A stretch of 64,000 bases of DNA, from NCBI GenBank assembly GCA_036250195.1, contig JAVHZZ010000006.1, positions 163,643,724-163,707,723 of the forward strand. Reading direction: 5' to 3'. Positions 1 through 11,485 of this stretch are shown in pieces. A model generated the notes under the pieces. That model saw only the letters and a program-made list of their open reading frames with translations, did not search any database and had not been told where the DNA came from. This DNA comes from Mixophyes australis (lineage: Eukaryota > Chordata > Amphibia > Anura > Limnodynastidae). Made by a program: the position numbers and the translations under genes. How positions within the stretch are numbered: position 1 is the stretch's first letter; every line of letters starts with the position of its first letter.

Positions 1-114
1 CCACAACACAATGTAGTGACACCCTTTTCAGCACATAGGTTGTTTGCTGCTGGAACTGAGGTGGGCCTGTGTACTTTAAATGCCAGGGCTGATTTTTAGT
101 CCTAGTCCGGCCCT
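1..114. repeat. Truncated end of a hAT-like MITE
   Basis: The segment runs from the window edge to a terminus ending in GTCCGGCCCTG. On the minus strand that reads CAGGGCCGGAC, which resembles hAT-type terminal inverted repeats starting with CAG. The other end lies outside the window, so no target duplication can be checked. The family assignment is an inference from the terminus alone. Confidence 0.35.
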
Positions 115-916
115 GCCCCCAAGCCAATCTAAACAATGGGTGGAGGTCCAGAGATAAATGGAAGGAGTGTAGATTGCTTTTGTTCATTTTGGTCTTTGCT
201 GCTTATCACACTTCTTCTAATTAAACAATGCATTTTTGTTAAGGTAATCAACCTGTGATCATGGAAATAAATTTCCCAAACCTCATAGTTTCTCTTTGGG
301 TGGCAGATACTAAAGTAAATTGGTCACTCTGAAGTTGAAAGTCAAACAAATTTGTTATGTTCAGGTACACCAAATAATTTTTTTACAATAAAGTGTATAA
401 AAGTGTAGAATTTTAAACACATTGTGGTTTGTGAGTATAACGGAGGCATTCATAAGACTTTTTGCCGCAGATGGGATTATCTATTTATTAATAATCTGAA
501 AAATGCTTTCTATAATATTTAAAAATGGTCTGCCTTATAAAAGATTTCTTTTACACTAAGATATTGCAGTTGCCATAGCTCCCAAAAATTGCATGTCTTG
601 TAAATTCCTGTTTTTCCCCACACTTACATACCATAATAGGTGGTCTTACAGATTACCAGAAAATACTTGTCACACGCTAGACCCTCCATCTCACTCACCA
701 GGGTCCGGCGCGCTACTCATCAAGATTTAAGTGGCGCTGTGGATCCTCTTCCTCTCTAGTGCCAGAGCTGGTTCGTGGCAAGCACCATCTTTGATATTTT
801 CAGGCATATATATATATATATTGAATCTACCTTTTGATGATTGGGGGGCAACTTCCACGCCCCCCTGTTGCCTCCAGTACAAATATGGCCACTGGGAGGG
901 TGCCAAAAGATTAAGT
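115..916. other. No recognisable feature
   Basis: AT-rich sequence with a short (TA)n run near 809-820. The short open frame at 731-946 has low-complexity composition and no family signature. I see no gene, RNA or complete repeat here. Confidence 0.5.
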
Positions 917-1130
917 CAGTGTGTCCTGGTTATTCCATCCACATGAGTGTGTCCTAGTTATTCCATCCTAGCCAGTGTCTCCTGTTTATTTCATCCTAGC
1001 CAGTGTCTCCTGTTTATTTCATCCTAGCCAGTGTCTCCTGGTTATTCCATCCTAGCCAGTGCGCCCTGGTTATTACATCCATGCCAATGTGTCCTGGTAA
1101 ATTTTCTCATACCACCGTGTCCTGTTTATT
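917..1130. repeat. 28-bp minisatellite, about 8 units
   Basis: Units begin at 917, 945, 973, 1001, 1029, 1057, 1085 and about 1112, so the spacing is 28 bp. The core is CAGTGTCTCCTGTTTATT followed by CATCCTAGC. The inner units at 973-1056 are nearly identical and the outer ones diverge, as expected for expansion from the middle. Overlapping open frames here come from the repeat and are not genes. Confidence 0.9.
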
Positions 1131-1815
1131 CAGACTACGCCAGTTTCAGGCAATTCGCTATGTTATGTATTCCACATCATTCTTGCATGATTCCTACCAC
1201 CTGCCAATTACGTTTGGAGGTCTGCAACCTGTGGGGGGGACAGCTACTAAGCCCATATCCCCTTGTAGATGTCCCAGCTTCCGCTGCAGGTAGTATCAAA
1301 TTGTTCTAGCTAGTGAATTCAGAAAGTTCCTGTTTGATTCCTGACAATATCTTCTGGCCAACAAATGTTCCATCCACAAAGGGATTACTCCAAGCTCTTC
1401 TGGGTACCTACGCCCCAACAGAGACTGCCAAGGAGATGTCAATCATCTTAAAGCCCATGATAGAACAGAAATTGGATAGTATACAATCCATTATTAGAAT
1501 CAACATTCATTGATGTGGAAAACTCTAAAGTAAAATGTAATATCCTCGCAGGCCAAGACAAAACTAGCACTCACACATAAACTAGATGATTTGGAAAATC
1601 ATCATTGATGTAACGACCTTAAATTCATTGGTGTGACTGAATCTGTAAAAAGGACCAGACCTCCTGGGCCTTCTTCAGCAAGATCTCATCACAGCATTAG
1701 GTATCTCAGGTGTTAGCAAGTATATTATCATTGCGAGATCCCATAGATTAGGTCCTGAGCGAGAGGGTAATGACAGGAGACTGAGACCGGTTATTGCTAA
1801 GTTCCTTAAATATAG

Positions 1816-2286
1816 GGCTAGAACAGTGGTCAGGGAACAGGAGTAAATTACCCCAAATGGGGTAAAAATGAAATTCCTGGGGGTAATGCTTCCGATTCAC
1901 ATGCTGTCAGGTGGATTGTAGACCCCTTTATATGTGAAATTGCTGTTGTACCAGAAGAGCCTCAAAGGTTGGCAGAGGCACTTCTTGAGCTTCAATGCAA
2001 TAATGAAGCACGTATTGCATTTGAAAACAAAGCAGATCTGTCATATTTTTGGATGTCAACAGCTGCAAAGACATTCAAAATTACACATAAGGAGTCAAAA
2101 AGTTGCTGCCTTTTGCAACAACCTACCTTTGCGAACAAGGATTTTCCACTCTAATGAACATAAAAACAAAGCAGAGAAATCGATTGGACGCTGAAGACTC
2201 TATCCAAATTTGTCTGACATCAAAATGCGTATCTAAATATATTTGGGGGTAAAAGGTAAAAAAGTTCCCTGACCCCTGGGCTAGAG
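1816..2286. repeat. 8-bp target-site duplication around the small hAT
   Basis: GGCTAGAA at 1816-1823 and GGCTAGAG at 2279-2286 flank the element and agree at 7 of 8 bases. An 8-bp duplication is diagnostic of the hAT superfamily. It shows that the surrounding L1 ORF1 was the insertion target. Confidence 0.88.
1824..2278 (+). mobile_element. 455-bp hAT deletion derivative keeping the transposase C-terminus
   Basis: The element starts with CAGTGGTCAGGGAAC and ends with GTTCCCTGACCCCTG. These are terminal inverted repeats matching at 14 of 15 bases. Inside, a frame from about 1908 reads the hAT C-terminal dimerisation region: LLELQCNN and a YFWMS motif, then after a frameshift LPFATTYLCEQGFSTLM at 2106-2156 and NRLDAEDS. 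This resembles the ZBED5/SCAND3-like hAT group. The N-terminal BED finger and most of the catalytic domain are missing, so it is an internally deleted, non-autonomous copy. Confidence 0.85.
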
Positions 2287-2959
2287 AGTCCATCATGTAT
2301 TCCTCTAGAAGAGCAGGCTCCCTAATTGTCAGATGCTGCAAAATCTTGATATTTCAGGATTTTTCAACTACTGTCTCTCAGAAAAGAGAGCCTCTTTGTA
2401 AGTACCTCTTTGAAAATCATGTCCACTTTGCCCTATGATATTCTGCAAAACTCAGAATCCCTAATAATGGTCAAAAACATTTTTCATGATCCTGCTGGTA
2501 TGAGGACATTTATCAGATAAATGAGTATCTCTGATGACATGTCATTTAGACCACCCAACTGAATCTACACTGTGTATAGAAGATTTAAAGTTGACTTGTT
2601 TTTTCTTGGCTGCAGCACCACCCATGCCTCTGCTGTCTGGTGGCAGATGCATGATCCAAAATCAGGTGGAAAACCAGAAAAAGAAGGAGTCTGGGAGCAG
2701 GTTTACTTTAGTTCAACAACTCTTCATGTTTCTAATAATTAGCATTTTCAAGTGTTGTATTTTGCTTTTTTTGTTTCACATATGATGTTACCCAGGTACA
2801 GTCACACTTATCAGTGAATGAGAATGGTCTCTTCCATGCCCGCTGGGTCAGGGTGAGTGTTGACTATAAGATCATTGTCATTTTTATAATCTAAACCTGG
2901 ATTAGTATAGGCTGATGTTGACACTACATTTATCGTCACCAGGTTCACATGACATATTC

Positions 2960-3895
2960 ACTAGGTGCCGTATTGCCTCCTGGAATGTGGGAGGTGTCAA
3001 TATACTGCTTAAATGGAAAATGTTGTGACCCACATGAAGACCTTGTCATGCAACGTGATCTTTCTCTAGGGAGTTGCTAATATACTTAGTAAAATATTGC
3101 AATATACAGTTGAGGACTCACTTATAGACACAGAGGATAAATATATACTTTAAAACTTAACTATTAAAGGGAAAAATGTACACTAATAAATAGTTACGCT
3201 CCTAACATGCCCATCGTAGGTTCATAACAAAATTGTCCAGTACGCTCCTTCAGAGAGAGACCCCCAACCTCATAGTTGATGGAGACTTTAATACTGTAGA
3301 CAACCCCAAGTTATACAAATCCATTATTCTGTCATCTCGTACTAGCACTGTTTGGGAAAATATTCTTTTCTTAAAGACAAGCCATGATCACACGGACCCC
3401 TGGAGGTTTCGTAATCCAACAGAGAAAACCTACATGTCCCATTCCTGGGTTCAACATACGCCCTCTCAAAGAGATTACTTCTCGAGAATTAGCTCCCCCC
3501 AAATTAAGAGCATTTTAATATCTGATCATATCCCATGTCTATCTCCATACAACTGCGCACCGGTTACTCAACCTATAAATCTTGGAGATTTCCATCATAC
3601 CTGAGTCATTCCAATGAATTTGATGACGATCTTAATCATCTTAATAAATGTTTAGAGTTTGTGGATGACAAACTAGACCATTGGGATGAATCTGTGTTGT
3701 TTTTGGAAACTTCAAAAGCGGTACTAAAAGGAAATATCATTGCTTATTTGTTCAAAAAGAAAAGGGATTACCAAACTAGATATGATCACAATGCTGTGTA
3801 AGCTAATTTAACAAATACACAAGATACCCAACTGAATCTACACGAGAGAGACAACTCCTTTAGATTCTCATACTATCCAATGTACAGACCAAAGA

Positions 3896-3932
<37 letters not shown>

Positions 3933-5215
3933 GTTCCAAAAGTCAGTATTCAAGATGGGGGAATAAGGTGGGCAAGGTACTAGCAAATATGACCAGGCAC
4001 CATCCTAAAAAAATCCCAACTGATGAGACACCTTACCACATCTGAAATTATTTTTACATTTCATTCATATTATGAAACACTTCACTCAGCTGGTCCAGAA
4101 ATTGACCAAACTTATTAGTATACAGAGGGAAGTCCTGGAATCAGAAACTACTGTCTATTTAATGCAGTTATCAAATCCCTATTTAATAACAAATCACCTG
4201 GACCTGATGGTCTGAGTGGGGAATATTGAGAGCAAATATTTTACCATTTATATCCCTTACACCATAAGTTACATCAATACTACCAACAATACAATTTTCC
4301 TCCTTAAATCTAACAAAAGTTCAGAACTTATATCTTGTCATAGACTCATCATTTTACTGAATTAGGACTTTAAAATCCTAACCTAAGTGATAGCAAACAG
4401 GTAACAAAGTATGCTCCCCAATTTACTCAAACCCCGCCAGTTTGGGTTTATCGACAATAGCCACTCTGTGAAAGGGATTAGAACTGCTATAGCAGCCATT
4501 GTACTAGCGTCCCACATTAAGAGGAGGATCGCTAACTTCCTTTTGAGCTTAGACACCAAGTAAGGTATCTTGGACACACCTACAATTACACAAAAACATT
4601 CATAACCTTATACCTTAAATATTAACAAAACTATAAAAGCTGCTAGAGTGGAACTTAAGGATTGGAAGTATCGCCCTCTTTCTTATTTGGCACGTGCTCA
4701 TATAAATTCATTCTAAAATAGGGAATTTGTAACTGTATCTGGCAGACCAAAAGATAAAGAAATTGATTAACCAAGTTCCAAACATCACCTTTGAAAGGTG
4801 GAATTAACTTTCCCAATTTAAAAAATTATAATTACACTGGGAGCCTCTAGTATGTTAGGGATTGGCTCTATAGGTTGAACAATCTTTTCTGCCTAACTTA
4901 AGTTTAACTTGTTTCTTACACATGCATAGACAAAAACTCTTGGACAAATTGGTTCATAAGGCTTTTTTCCCACATTACATATAATATTAACAGCAATCAT
5001 TTGCTTTATTTACCATTGGTGGGTAGTTTGGACTTCCATGATGGCCACTGTATCTGTTTAATATCTGGCAGGGGAAAAGTAATGTCAACATTGGGTCATT
5101 GGCAGATTTATATATAAAAAAAAAACATTTACTGTTCCTCATTGTTGAGAAGTTTGACTTGCTCTATACACACACATATTCGCAATTCACCAGACCCGGC
5201 ACTATGTGTCCGGGT
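2960..5215 (+). pseudogene. L1 (Tx1-type) ORF2 remnant: endonuclease and reverse transcriptase
   Basis: This is a decayed L1 ORF2, whose intact product nicks DNA and reverse transcribes its own RNA. The apurinic-type endonuclease starts near 2963 (RIASWNVGG). It keeps a DGDFNTVDNP motif near 3280-3310 and an SDHIP motif near 3521-3535. A post-endonuclease linker with GNIIAYLFKKKRDY lies at 3730-3775. Reverse transcriptase pieces follow: NNKSPGPDGLSGEY near 4185-4230, FGFID and FLLSLDTK near 4440-4560, and a GGINFPNLKNY-like thumb segment near 4798-4835. C-terminal ORF2 sequence fades out near 5215 and abuts a Gypsy fragment. There are many stops and frameshifts. A (TTA)n expansion interrupts it at about 3899. 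Confidence 0.8.
3899..3932. repeat. (TTA)n microsatellite inside L1 ORF2
   Basis: About eleven TTA/ATT triplets in a row, within the decayed ORF2 between the endonuclease linker and the reverse transcriptase pieces. Confidence 0.95.
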
Positions 5216-5850
5216 CTTCCACTTTGGTTGCTCCTATCTTCGTACTCACTCGAAGAGGTGCTAACACCAAGAATTGGCCATCTTCTACAGCTAAAGTATT
5301 CCATGTCTTCAAACAAACCTTTTTCTCCGCTCCAGTGCCCAAGCAATCCAACAATTCCCAACCATTTCTTCTGGAGGCAGATGCATCTGTTATTGGAGTT
5401 GGTCCAATTCTTTCCCAAAGGTCTTTTACTGAGAAGTATCTATGTATCTTTGCAGTATGTATCTTTGCAGTTCTCTTTTCCCTCCCGCAGTAAAAAAAAA
5501 CTATACAATCGGAGATAAGGAATTTTTTAGGTATGAGGCATGCTTCAGAAGTATCTCCTTGAAGGAGCCCCTATTCCTCTTTATGGCCTTCACAGACCAT
5601 AAATATGTATTATACCTTCAATCGACTCAATCTATGAATCCTCGACAAGCTCAATGGTCTTTGCTATTCTCTCATTTCAATCTTCATATAACATTCAGAC
5701 CAGGGAACAAAATCAAAAAAGATGATGTCTTATATCGTTTTTTAGATTCCAATCAAGAGTCTGAAATTCCAGATATAGCAAAGCCTGTGAATCCAGTAAT
5801 ATTCTTGATTCAAAGACCAATATTTTACATCTGAATTTACAATCATTCTG
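5216..5850 (+). pseudogene. Gypsy (Ty3-type) pol fragment: RT end and RNase H
   Basis: The piece begins with an RT/RNase H connection reading STLVAPIFVLTRRGANTKNW at about 5212-5272. The RNase H domain follows with FLLEADASVIGVGPILSQRS (catalytic D near 5380), then after a frameshift YTIGDKEFF near 5500. Next come FTDHKYVLYLQS near 5588-5625 and QAQWSLLFSHFN near 5647-5685. These match the order and spacing in Ty3/Gypsy polyproteins. At least two frameshifts and stops inactivate it. The integrase piece at 6184 continues the same element after an insertion. Confidence 0.8.
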
Positions 5851-5859
5851 GAGACCTTC

Positions 5860-6183
5860 CTTAAGTAGGAGTCCTCCTCTTCCTTCACCTGCCCTCTCCA
5901 TTTTCTCCCAGCTCTGCCTCTCATCACCCCTCCCTCTAGAATGTAAGCTCTCACAGTAATCTGTGAGTAATCTCTACCTGTTGTCCTATGTCTGTCCACT
6001 GTCTGACTCCTTCGCTTGTCTTGTCATGTATTTTGCTGCACTCCATGTGAGTCCCCATAGCATTACTCACACTCATCTGTGCTACTTATGTGTATTACAT
6101 CATCTATTTGTTACTTGCTTCTGCACCCGGAGCTACAGAACCTGTGTTATACTATTTGAGGTTTGCCTAATGCCTTTAACTTA
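5860..6183. repeat. Unclassified insertion within Gypsy pol, possibly an L2-type LINE 3' UTR
   Basis: This pyrimidine-rich segment separates the RNase H and integrase parts of one Gypsy copy. It contains AGAATGTAAGCTCTCA, which resembles ATGTAAGCTCGTATGAGC in the L2-type LINE tail at about 45087. It lacks the (ATA)n end, so the assignment is tentative. Confidence 0.35.
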
Positions 6184-6390
6184 GCCACTTTGTTCATTAA
6201 GGAAATTTATCGATTACATGGATGCCCATTGGAGATTGTCTCAGACCGTGGAGTGCAATTTGTTCCTAAATTCTAGAGATTGTTATGTGAATATTTATAT
6301 TAATGTCTCTACAGCACATCACCCTCAGTCTAATAATCAGACTCAACATGTGAATCAGGATCTAGAGACCTTCCTCAGGATCTAAACCTC
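6184..6390 (+). pseudogene. Gypsy integrase core fragment
   Basis: The frame from about 6184 reads FIKEIYRLHGCPLEIVSDRG, then QFVPKF, a stop, and after a frameshift STAHHPQSNNQTQHVN. These are the second and third parts of a Ty3/Gypsy integrase catalytic core. The aspartate in SDRG is kept. The usual glutamate after the HPQ.D/N motif is lost (QTQHVNQ). It continues the pol gene of the fragment at 5216-5850, and the hAT end at 6404 cuts it off. Confidence 0.8.
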
Positions 6391-6403
6391 TGCCATATAA
6401 GAT

Positions 6404-7850
6404 TAGAGATGCTCAGGTTCGGTTCCCAGTGAAACGAACACGCCTGAACTTAGCAGATACCAGTACCGAGCCGAGCCGGCTTGGTACTTTTGCACGCTTC
6501 CGGAATGGCAAATGAGGCAAAACGCCATTGTTACGTTGTCGGATCTCGGAAGTTTTTGATTCTCTAAGTACCGTCTCCATGGCCATCTAGCCCCATTTCA
6601 CAGAGGGACACAGAAGGGGTAGCACAATGTGTAGAGCAGTTGTGCAGCGTTATAGGTAGAATAGAAAGAGGAAGGGGTAGCAGTGTTCTTCAAAGTCTAC
6701 AGTGAAATTCAGGAGAGCTCCATTGCTCCATTGCTAATTGACATTGCTGAAATACAAATACTAGGGCTGTCAGGCTTGGTCTTCTGAATTTGCAGTCAAA
6801 GTGTACAGTGTTGTATAGGTTACACAAAATGAGGGGCGCTCCATTGCTTCATTGCTAATTGTCATTTCTGAAATACAAATACTAGGGCTGGCAGGCTTGG
6901 TGTTCTGAATTTGCAGTCAAATTGTATGGTGTTAAATAGGTAAAACACAAAGAGGAGAGCTCCATTGCTAATTGTCAGTGCTGAAATAGAAATAATAGGG
7001 CTGGCAGTCTTGGTCTAAATCTGCAGTTACATTTTACTGGACCATAGCTCACTCAGAAACAGGAGAGGTGGCAGGGTTCAGTGCTGAAACAGAAATTGTA
7101 ATAATAGGGCTGTCAGTGTCCTTAAAAGTATCCAGTGACATTCTACTGTGCCATAGTTCATACAGAAACAGGAGGGGTGGCATTGTTATTGTCACTCTCC
7201 AGTCTCAGTCATGATGATACTAATCCCTCTACCTCATGTGCTAAAGTCTATGTTCAATTGCATAGTGGTTTTAAGTCTGGGAAACAAAAATGTAAATAAA
7301 AAGTTTGTACCTTTTTTAAAGAAAAAAAAACCTCTCTAATAAAGGTGAAAGTTTACTATAGAAAAACATAAACGTATCAACTTGCCATTCTACCCAAAAT
7401 ATTACCAAGCATACCAGCATCAGCTAGCTCCCTTCTCTCAGCTAGATCTCAGTACCTGCAATCTACACTGTCATCATATTCACCCTCATCAGTGTGTACA
7501 TCATCCTCAAACAATACTAATTCATCCCCGCTGGAATCCACCATCACAGAAGTCTGAGTACTTTGATGTAATTGCCTTCCTCATGGCAATTGGCCTTCCT
7601 CGTGGAATTTGTAGTTCATTTTATGGAAGAGCTGTCACGATTTTTGGCCAATTCTTTTAGACCAGATCAAATGTCAAAATGTTGCGCAGACTCATCTGCA
7701 TCACCACTCGGTGAGTTGGGAAAGCTAAGTTTTTTTCTAGCAGCAATTTACAGAGAAACTGTGTCATGTACCACTTGAGCTTGCTGACCAGGAGCTCATT
7801 GCATCTCTTGAGATCTGGGTCAGAGAAATATGTCCCAACTGTCCCTTACG
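6404..7850 (-). mobile_element. hAT right-end fragment, reversed, with transposase C-terminal remnant
   Basis: The terminus TAGAGATGCTCAGG at 6404 is the same end type as at 40101-40114 in the opposite orientation. Inside, 6480-6620 carries the GC-rich block with GGCTCGGTACT-like and AACGTCATT-like motifs shared by the family. Subterminal repeats of about 120 bp follow at 6700-7190. From 7380 to 7850 the sequence is the reverse complement of the hAT transposase region at 38380-38830, including the acidic DEGEYDDSV-type tail. It is truncated near 7850 and has no matching target duplication. Confidence 0.75.
6700..7190 (-). repeat. Subterminal tandem repeats of a hAT element, about 120 bp period
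   Basis: Three to four diverged copies share AATACTAGGGCTGTCAGGCT-like and GAATTTGCAGTC-like blocks near 6750, 6870 and 6985, with a shortened copy near 7090. They are the reverse complement of the arrays at 39080-39340 and 41510-41990. Confidence 0.75.
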
Positions 7851-9175
7851 TTGGAACAACAAATTTACAGGAAAAAAAAAGTTAAATATAATATGGGAGT
7901 TTCATTTCACCCCTTAACAATATAGAAGATTGGCACCAGTTAATATAAGAAAAGCATTAATCCATCAATTAAAATGTAATTACAACCAGTAAGAATTTTA
8001 ACTAACTTAATTCATTAGAAACAAATTTAAATACATATTTACAACATGAGTGTTCCAAATCTGTCACCAATCCGCAAGCCTAAAAAGCAGAACCCAGCAT
8101 CAAGGGGAAGAGAATTCTTATCTGGCCAATCATATCATAAGGAACCAAAGAACTCATGGAGAAACTACATACAAATGTCAGCTGTAACATGCTCATATTA
8201 TAAAACCATGTATATGTTTGTTTGCAGTAATCTGATATTGTATCAGTTCTGGGGGCCTATTTATTAAGCCTTAAACCATGCGGAAACGGCTGTTTTTTTT
8301 ATATATTTGGTAAATATGGTAAATCCATATCCATGACTTAATAGGCTCCAGTAGATAAAATTATTAGTCTTCCTATTCATTGTTACTGCTATTACCTTAT
8401 GATTGGAAACAAGATTTGAAAGGAACAGCTTCTTTGAAGCACCAAAAGTTCATTGTTGTCTGTCAAATCATTTTGGATTAATAAATAAATAGCAATAGTA
8501 CTGTCTGCCTGCCATGTCTTGTTTTGAATATGGAAATGAGTGAGGGGGGGCTAGAGGGGAAGAGGGGATAGAGGGGGAGAGCTCAGTCTTCTGTCTTTTC
8601 AAGTGTTCCGCACATGTCAACTGAAATCTCAGTCTAAAAACAGAAAGGCTGCAGAAACCATAACCACAAAAATTTACAAACTATCTTATTATAAATAGGG
8701 GGTATTTTTTTAAAAAAATGTACATTTTCACTTTAAGCAATACCTTTTTATAGAGTTGAGAACTGCACGCAGACGTAATGGGAAAGAGTCCTCATCCCCT
8801 TTCTGTGGGTCCTCAGGAACAGCTGAGAGTTGTGACAAAGCATTTGCATTTGATGCCACCTCTCAGAGGCAAGAGGCACTCCTGTACAAGTTTTAGAGCT
8901 TATTCATCTGCCTCGATATAGAGGACGAAGAACCCGACAGGGGGATAAAGTAGTGGCAGTAAAAAGAAGGTTTATTCCTGAGACAGACAAAATCCTGGTT
9001 GATGTTTGGAAGACAATAGAGAACGGTTGAGAGGTCATTACCTCTACATGTGGTTTACTGCTCTATAAAAAGCTATAACTTCTTACCTTATAAACAGTAT
9101 TATTGTATGTTTGGTAGACATCTTTTAAACATTTCCAGTAAAATCCCTTTCTACAAAAACACTTGGAGACCCATA
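7851..9175. other. No recognisable feature
   Basis: AT-rich sequence with a G-rich stretch around 8540-8580. Short open frames such as 8046-8267 show no family signature. I see no repeat boundary or RNA gene. Confidence 0.5.
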
Positions 9176-9410
9176 ATTTGGACAGCACGGTGGCTTAGTG
9201 GTTAGCACTTCTGCCTCAGCACTGGGGTCATGAGTTTACTTCCCGACCATGGCCTTATCTGTGTAGAGTTTGTATGTTCTCGCCGTGTTTTCGTGGGTTT
9301 CCTCCAGGTGCTTTGGATACCTCTCACGCCAAAGACATATTAGTAGGTTTGTTTCTCTCGGTTTGTGTGTGTGTATGGTAGGGAATTTAGACTGTAAGTT
9401 ACATTGAATG
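9176..9410 (+). mobile_element. V-SINE, 3'-truncated
   Basis: It starts as GGACAGCACGGTGGCTTAGT, a tRNA-derived head with A-box-like TGGCTTAGTGG and a weakened B-box region near 9230. The central V-domain follows (GTGTAGAGTTTGTATGTTCT, then GTTTCCTCC). It ends in AGGGAATTTAGACTGTAAG. The L2-like tail and (GAT)n seen in the copies at 21826 and 22320 are missing. Confidence 0.8.
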
Positions 9411-10430
9411 ATTCAAACACAACACTCCATTATTACTAAATAAAACAACCCCCTAGTACAGGCATATATAAACAATAAAATATCTGAAAATTATTTATAA
9501 ACATATACGAACATCTACCAACCCCTGACAGTCAGTTAATTAACATTCCCTCCCTTAGTCAATTAATAATCTTTATTCCCCCGCAGCCAATCCATCCCGC
9601 AGTCATGATCTTCCCCCCATAGCCATAGCTAATTAATAATTTTTATGCCCCTGCAGCCAATCCACCCCCCCCCAGTCATGATCCCCTCCAGCCAGTTACA
9701 ATCTCCCCCCCCCCTCCACAGCAGCAATTATCACCTCCTCCTCTTGATTTTCCCCCTGAAATTAACTTACCTTGTTGTCTTCTGGACTGGTCCTCTTCTT
9801 TCCTGTGCCACACCGCAACCGCATGGCCTGACAGCTAACAGCTTCGGATTTGCTGTTAGCTGCTGCCTGTCTGAATGGATAAGGTGAGTAACAGTCTGAC
9901 TCGGGCCGTCGTCTTGAGATCAGGGGCAGCCCTGATAAGTGAGAAAGCTGGCTTTTTTTTTTTCTTTTTTTTTAAATATGCATTAAACAAAAAAAAGTTG
10001 TTTAATTGTGCTGACGCTATGCCCCCCCAGGACCCAGCACCCCAGGCTGCAGCCTGATCAGCCTATTGGCAGCTGGCTATCTACTTGCAAGGCATGCTGG
10101 GGCTTATAGTTTCACAAGGCCTGGAGAGCCACAGGTTGGCCAGACCAAGTCTATGTACTAAGGCAAATATGAGCAAAGAGCTGTGCATCCTCATCCTTTC
10201 CTCCATATTTGCCTCCTCTTGGATTCTTTGCTTTAGAGAAACGGATTAGGTACAGAGTGATTTTTAGCCATGTGGTTTGTTATGTTGATCTCTTCCCCTC
10301 CCTAAAAATCCTTGGTCACCTCTGTTCCGTTTTTGAGCAGAGATGTGTTTTTATATTAACTAAACATGACACACGGCACCACTCAGCTCCAAAAATAGAG
10401 TACTGGAGCTCTATGTACGTTAGTTCAAAG
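9411..10430. repeat. Low-information region with a two-copy 68-bp tandem repeat
   Basis: Two copies of a segment with AATTAATAAT, GCAGCCAATCCA and CAGTCATGATC lie at about 9560-9620 and 9630-9690. A C-rich run surrounds them. The segment at 10084-10142 (GCAAGGCATGCTGGGGCTTA) looks like a dispersed amphibian repeat, recognised from memory only. Poly-T/A runs lie at 9953-9975. Nothing else is identifiable. Confidence 0.45.
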
Positions 10431-10903
10431 TAGGGGTGTGCACTGGCCACTTTTGGGGTTTTGGGTTCTGATTAGCTTGAGGTTTTGGGTTCTGATTTGT
10501 TTTGCCAAAACACCCCACGAAAGGTTTTGGTTCTGATTTTGTGTTCTGATTTTTTTTAAAAAAAAGCATAAAAAGTGCTAAAATCCATATTTATTTATTT
10601 TTTTTCACTCCTACACTATTATTAACCTCAATAACATTCATTTCCACTAATTTCCAGTCTATTCTGAACACCTCACAATATTGTTTTTAGTCCAAAAGGT
10701 TGCACCGAGGTAGCTGGATGTCTAAGCTTAGCGACACAAGTGGGCGGCACAAACACGTGGCCCATCTAGGAGTGGCACTGCAGTGGCAGACAGGATGGCA
10801 GTTTGCAAGAGTTTGCTAGAGGTGCAAGATGGAATTGTCCTTGGGCCCTCCCACCCACCCTGATGTTGTTGAAATAGGACATTCGCACTTTAACAAACCA
10901 ATC

Positions 10904-11130
10904 AGGAACAGTGAATGTAGTTTAATCTCTGGTACTAATATTTCTGGACTGCAGGAACAGTGAAAGTAGTTTAATCTCTGGTACTAATATTTCTTGACTG
11001 CAGGAACAGTGAACGTATTTATATATTGCAGTACTAATATTTCTTGACTGCAGGAACAGTGAACGTATTTATATATTGCAGTACTAATATTTCTTGACTG
11101 CAGGAACAGTGAACGTATTAATATATTGCA
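10904..11130. repeat. 50-bp tandem repeat in the hAT, 5 copies
   Basis: Copies start at 10904, 10953, 11002, 11052 and 11102, so the period is 49-50 bp. Each begins AGGAACAGTGAA and contains TACTAATATTTCTTGACTGC. Copies three to five are nearly identical. Confidence 0.92.
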
Positions 11131-11299
11131 GTAGAAATTTTTATATACTTTTTATAATTTTTTTATATTTTTTTTTAATTATTTCTGTATACTTTTTTTA
11201 TAATTTTTTTAAATTATTTTAGTATAATTTTTTTATATTTTTTTTTTTTTTTTTTAGAACTTTTTAATAATTTTTAAATAACAATGGCCTTAGCAGAAC

Positions 11300-11485
11300 A
11301 GAGCACAGGACACACACAGCACCACTGGACTCAGCAGGACAGAGCACAGGACACAGCACCACTGGACTCAGCAGGACAGAGCACAGGACACAGCACCACT
11401 GGACTCAGCAGGACAGAGCACTGGACAAAGCACCACTGGACTGATCAGCAGGACAGAGCACAGGACTAAGTAACCACTGGATTAA
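11300..11485. repeat. 37-bp tandem repeat in the hAT, 5 copies
   Basis: ACCACTGGAC recurs at 11321, 11358, 11395 and 11432, a 37-bp period, with a fifth diverged copy at about 11473. The shared core is GGACAGAGCACAGGACACAG. A poly-T/A tract lies just upstream at 11130-11280. Confidence 0.92.

Larger units (their letters stand above)
1313..2530 (+). pseudogene. L1 (Tx1-type) ORF1 remnant, split by a hAT insertion
   Basis: This is the decayed first ORF of a Tx1-clade L1; the intact protein is an RNA-binding nucleic-acid chaperone. The N-terminal coiled-coil start is seen near 1440-1500 (IEQKLDSIQSI). The RRM region is seen around 1600-1800: HRLGPEREGNDRRLRPVIAK is readable near 1745-1805 with frameshifts. 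The reading resumes after 2286 with a segment resembling the ORF1 C-terminal domain (KILIFQDFSTTVSQKREPL near 2341-2400) and ends near 2520. Several stops and frameshifts rule out function. The hAT at 1824-2278 interrupts it exactly. ORF2 follows from about 2960 on the same strand. Confidence 0.75.

Noticed and set aside
917..1130. Possible CRISPR array with 28-bp repeats
   Set aside because: Units are directly adjacent with no spacers; it is a minisatellite.
1313..5215. Functional L1 element
   Set aside because: Multiple stops and frameshifts, a hAT insertion in ORF1 and a microsatellite in ORF2 rule it out.
9176..9245. tRNA gene
   Set aside because: The A- and B-box-like sequences belong to a V-SINE head and no cloverleaf can be drawn.
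11284..11469. Small repetitive protein gene
   Set aside because: The frame comes from a 37-bp tandem repeat inside a non-autonomous hAT element.
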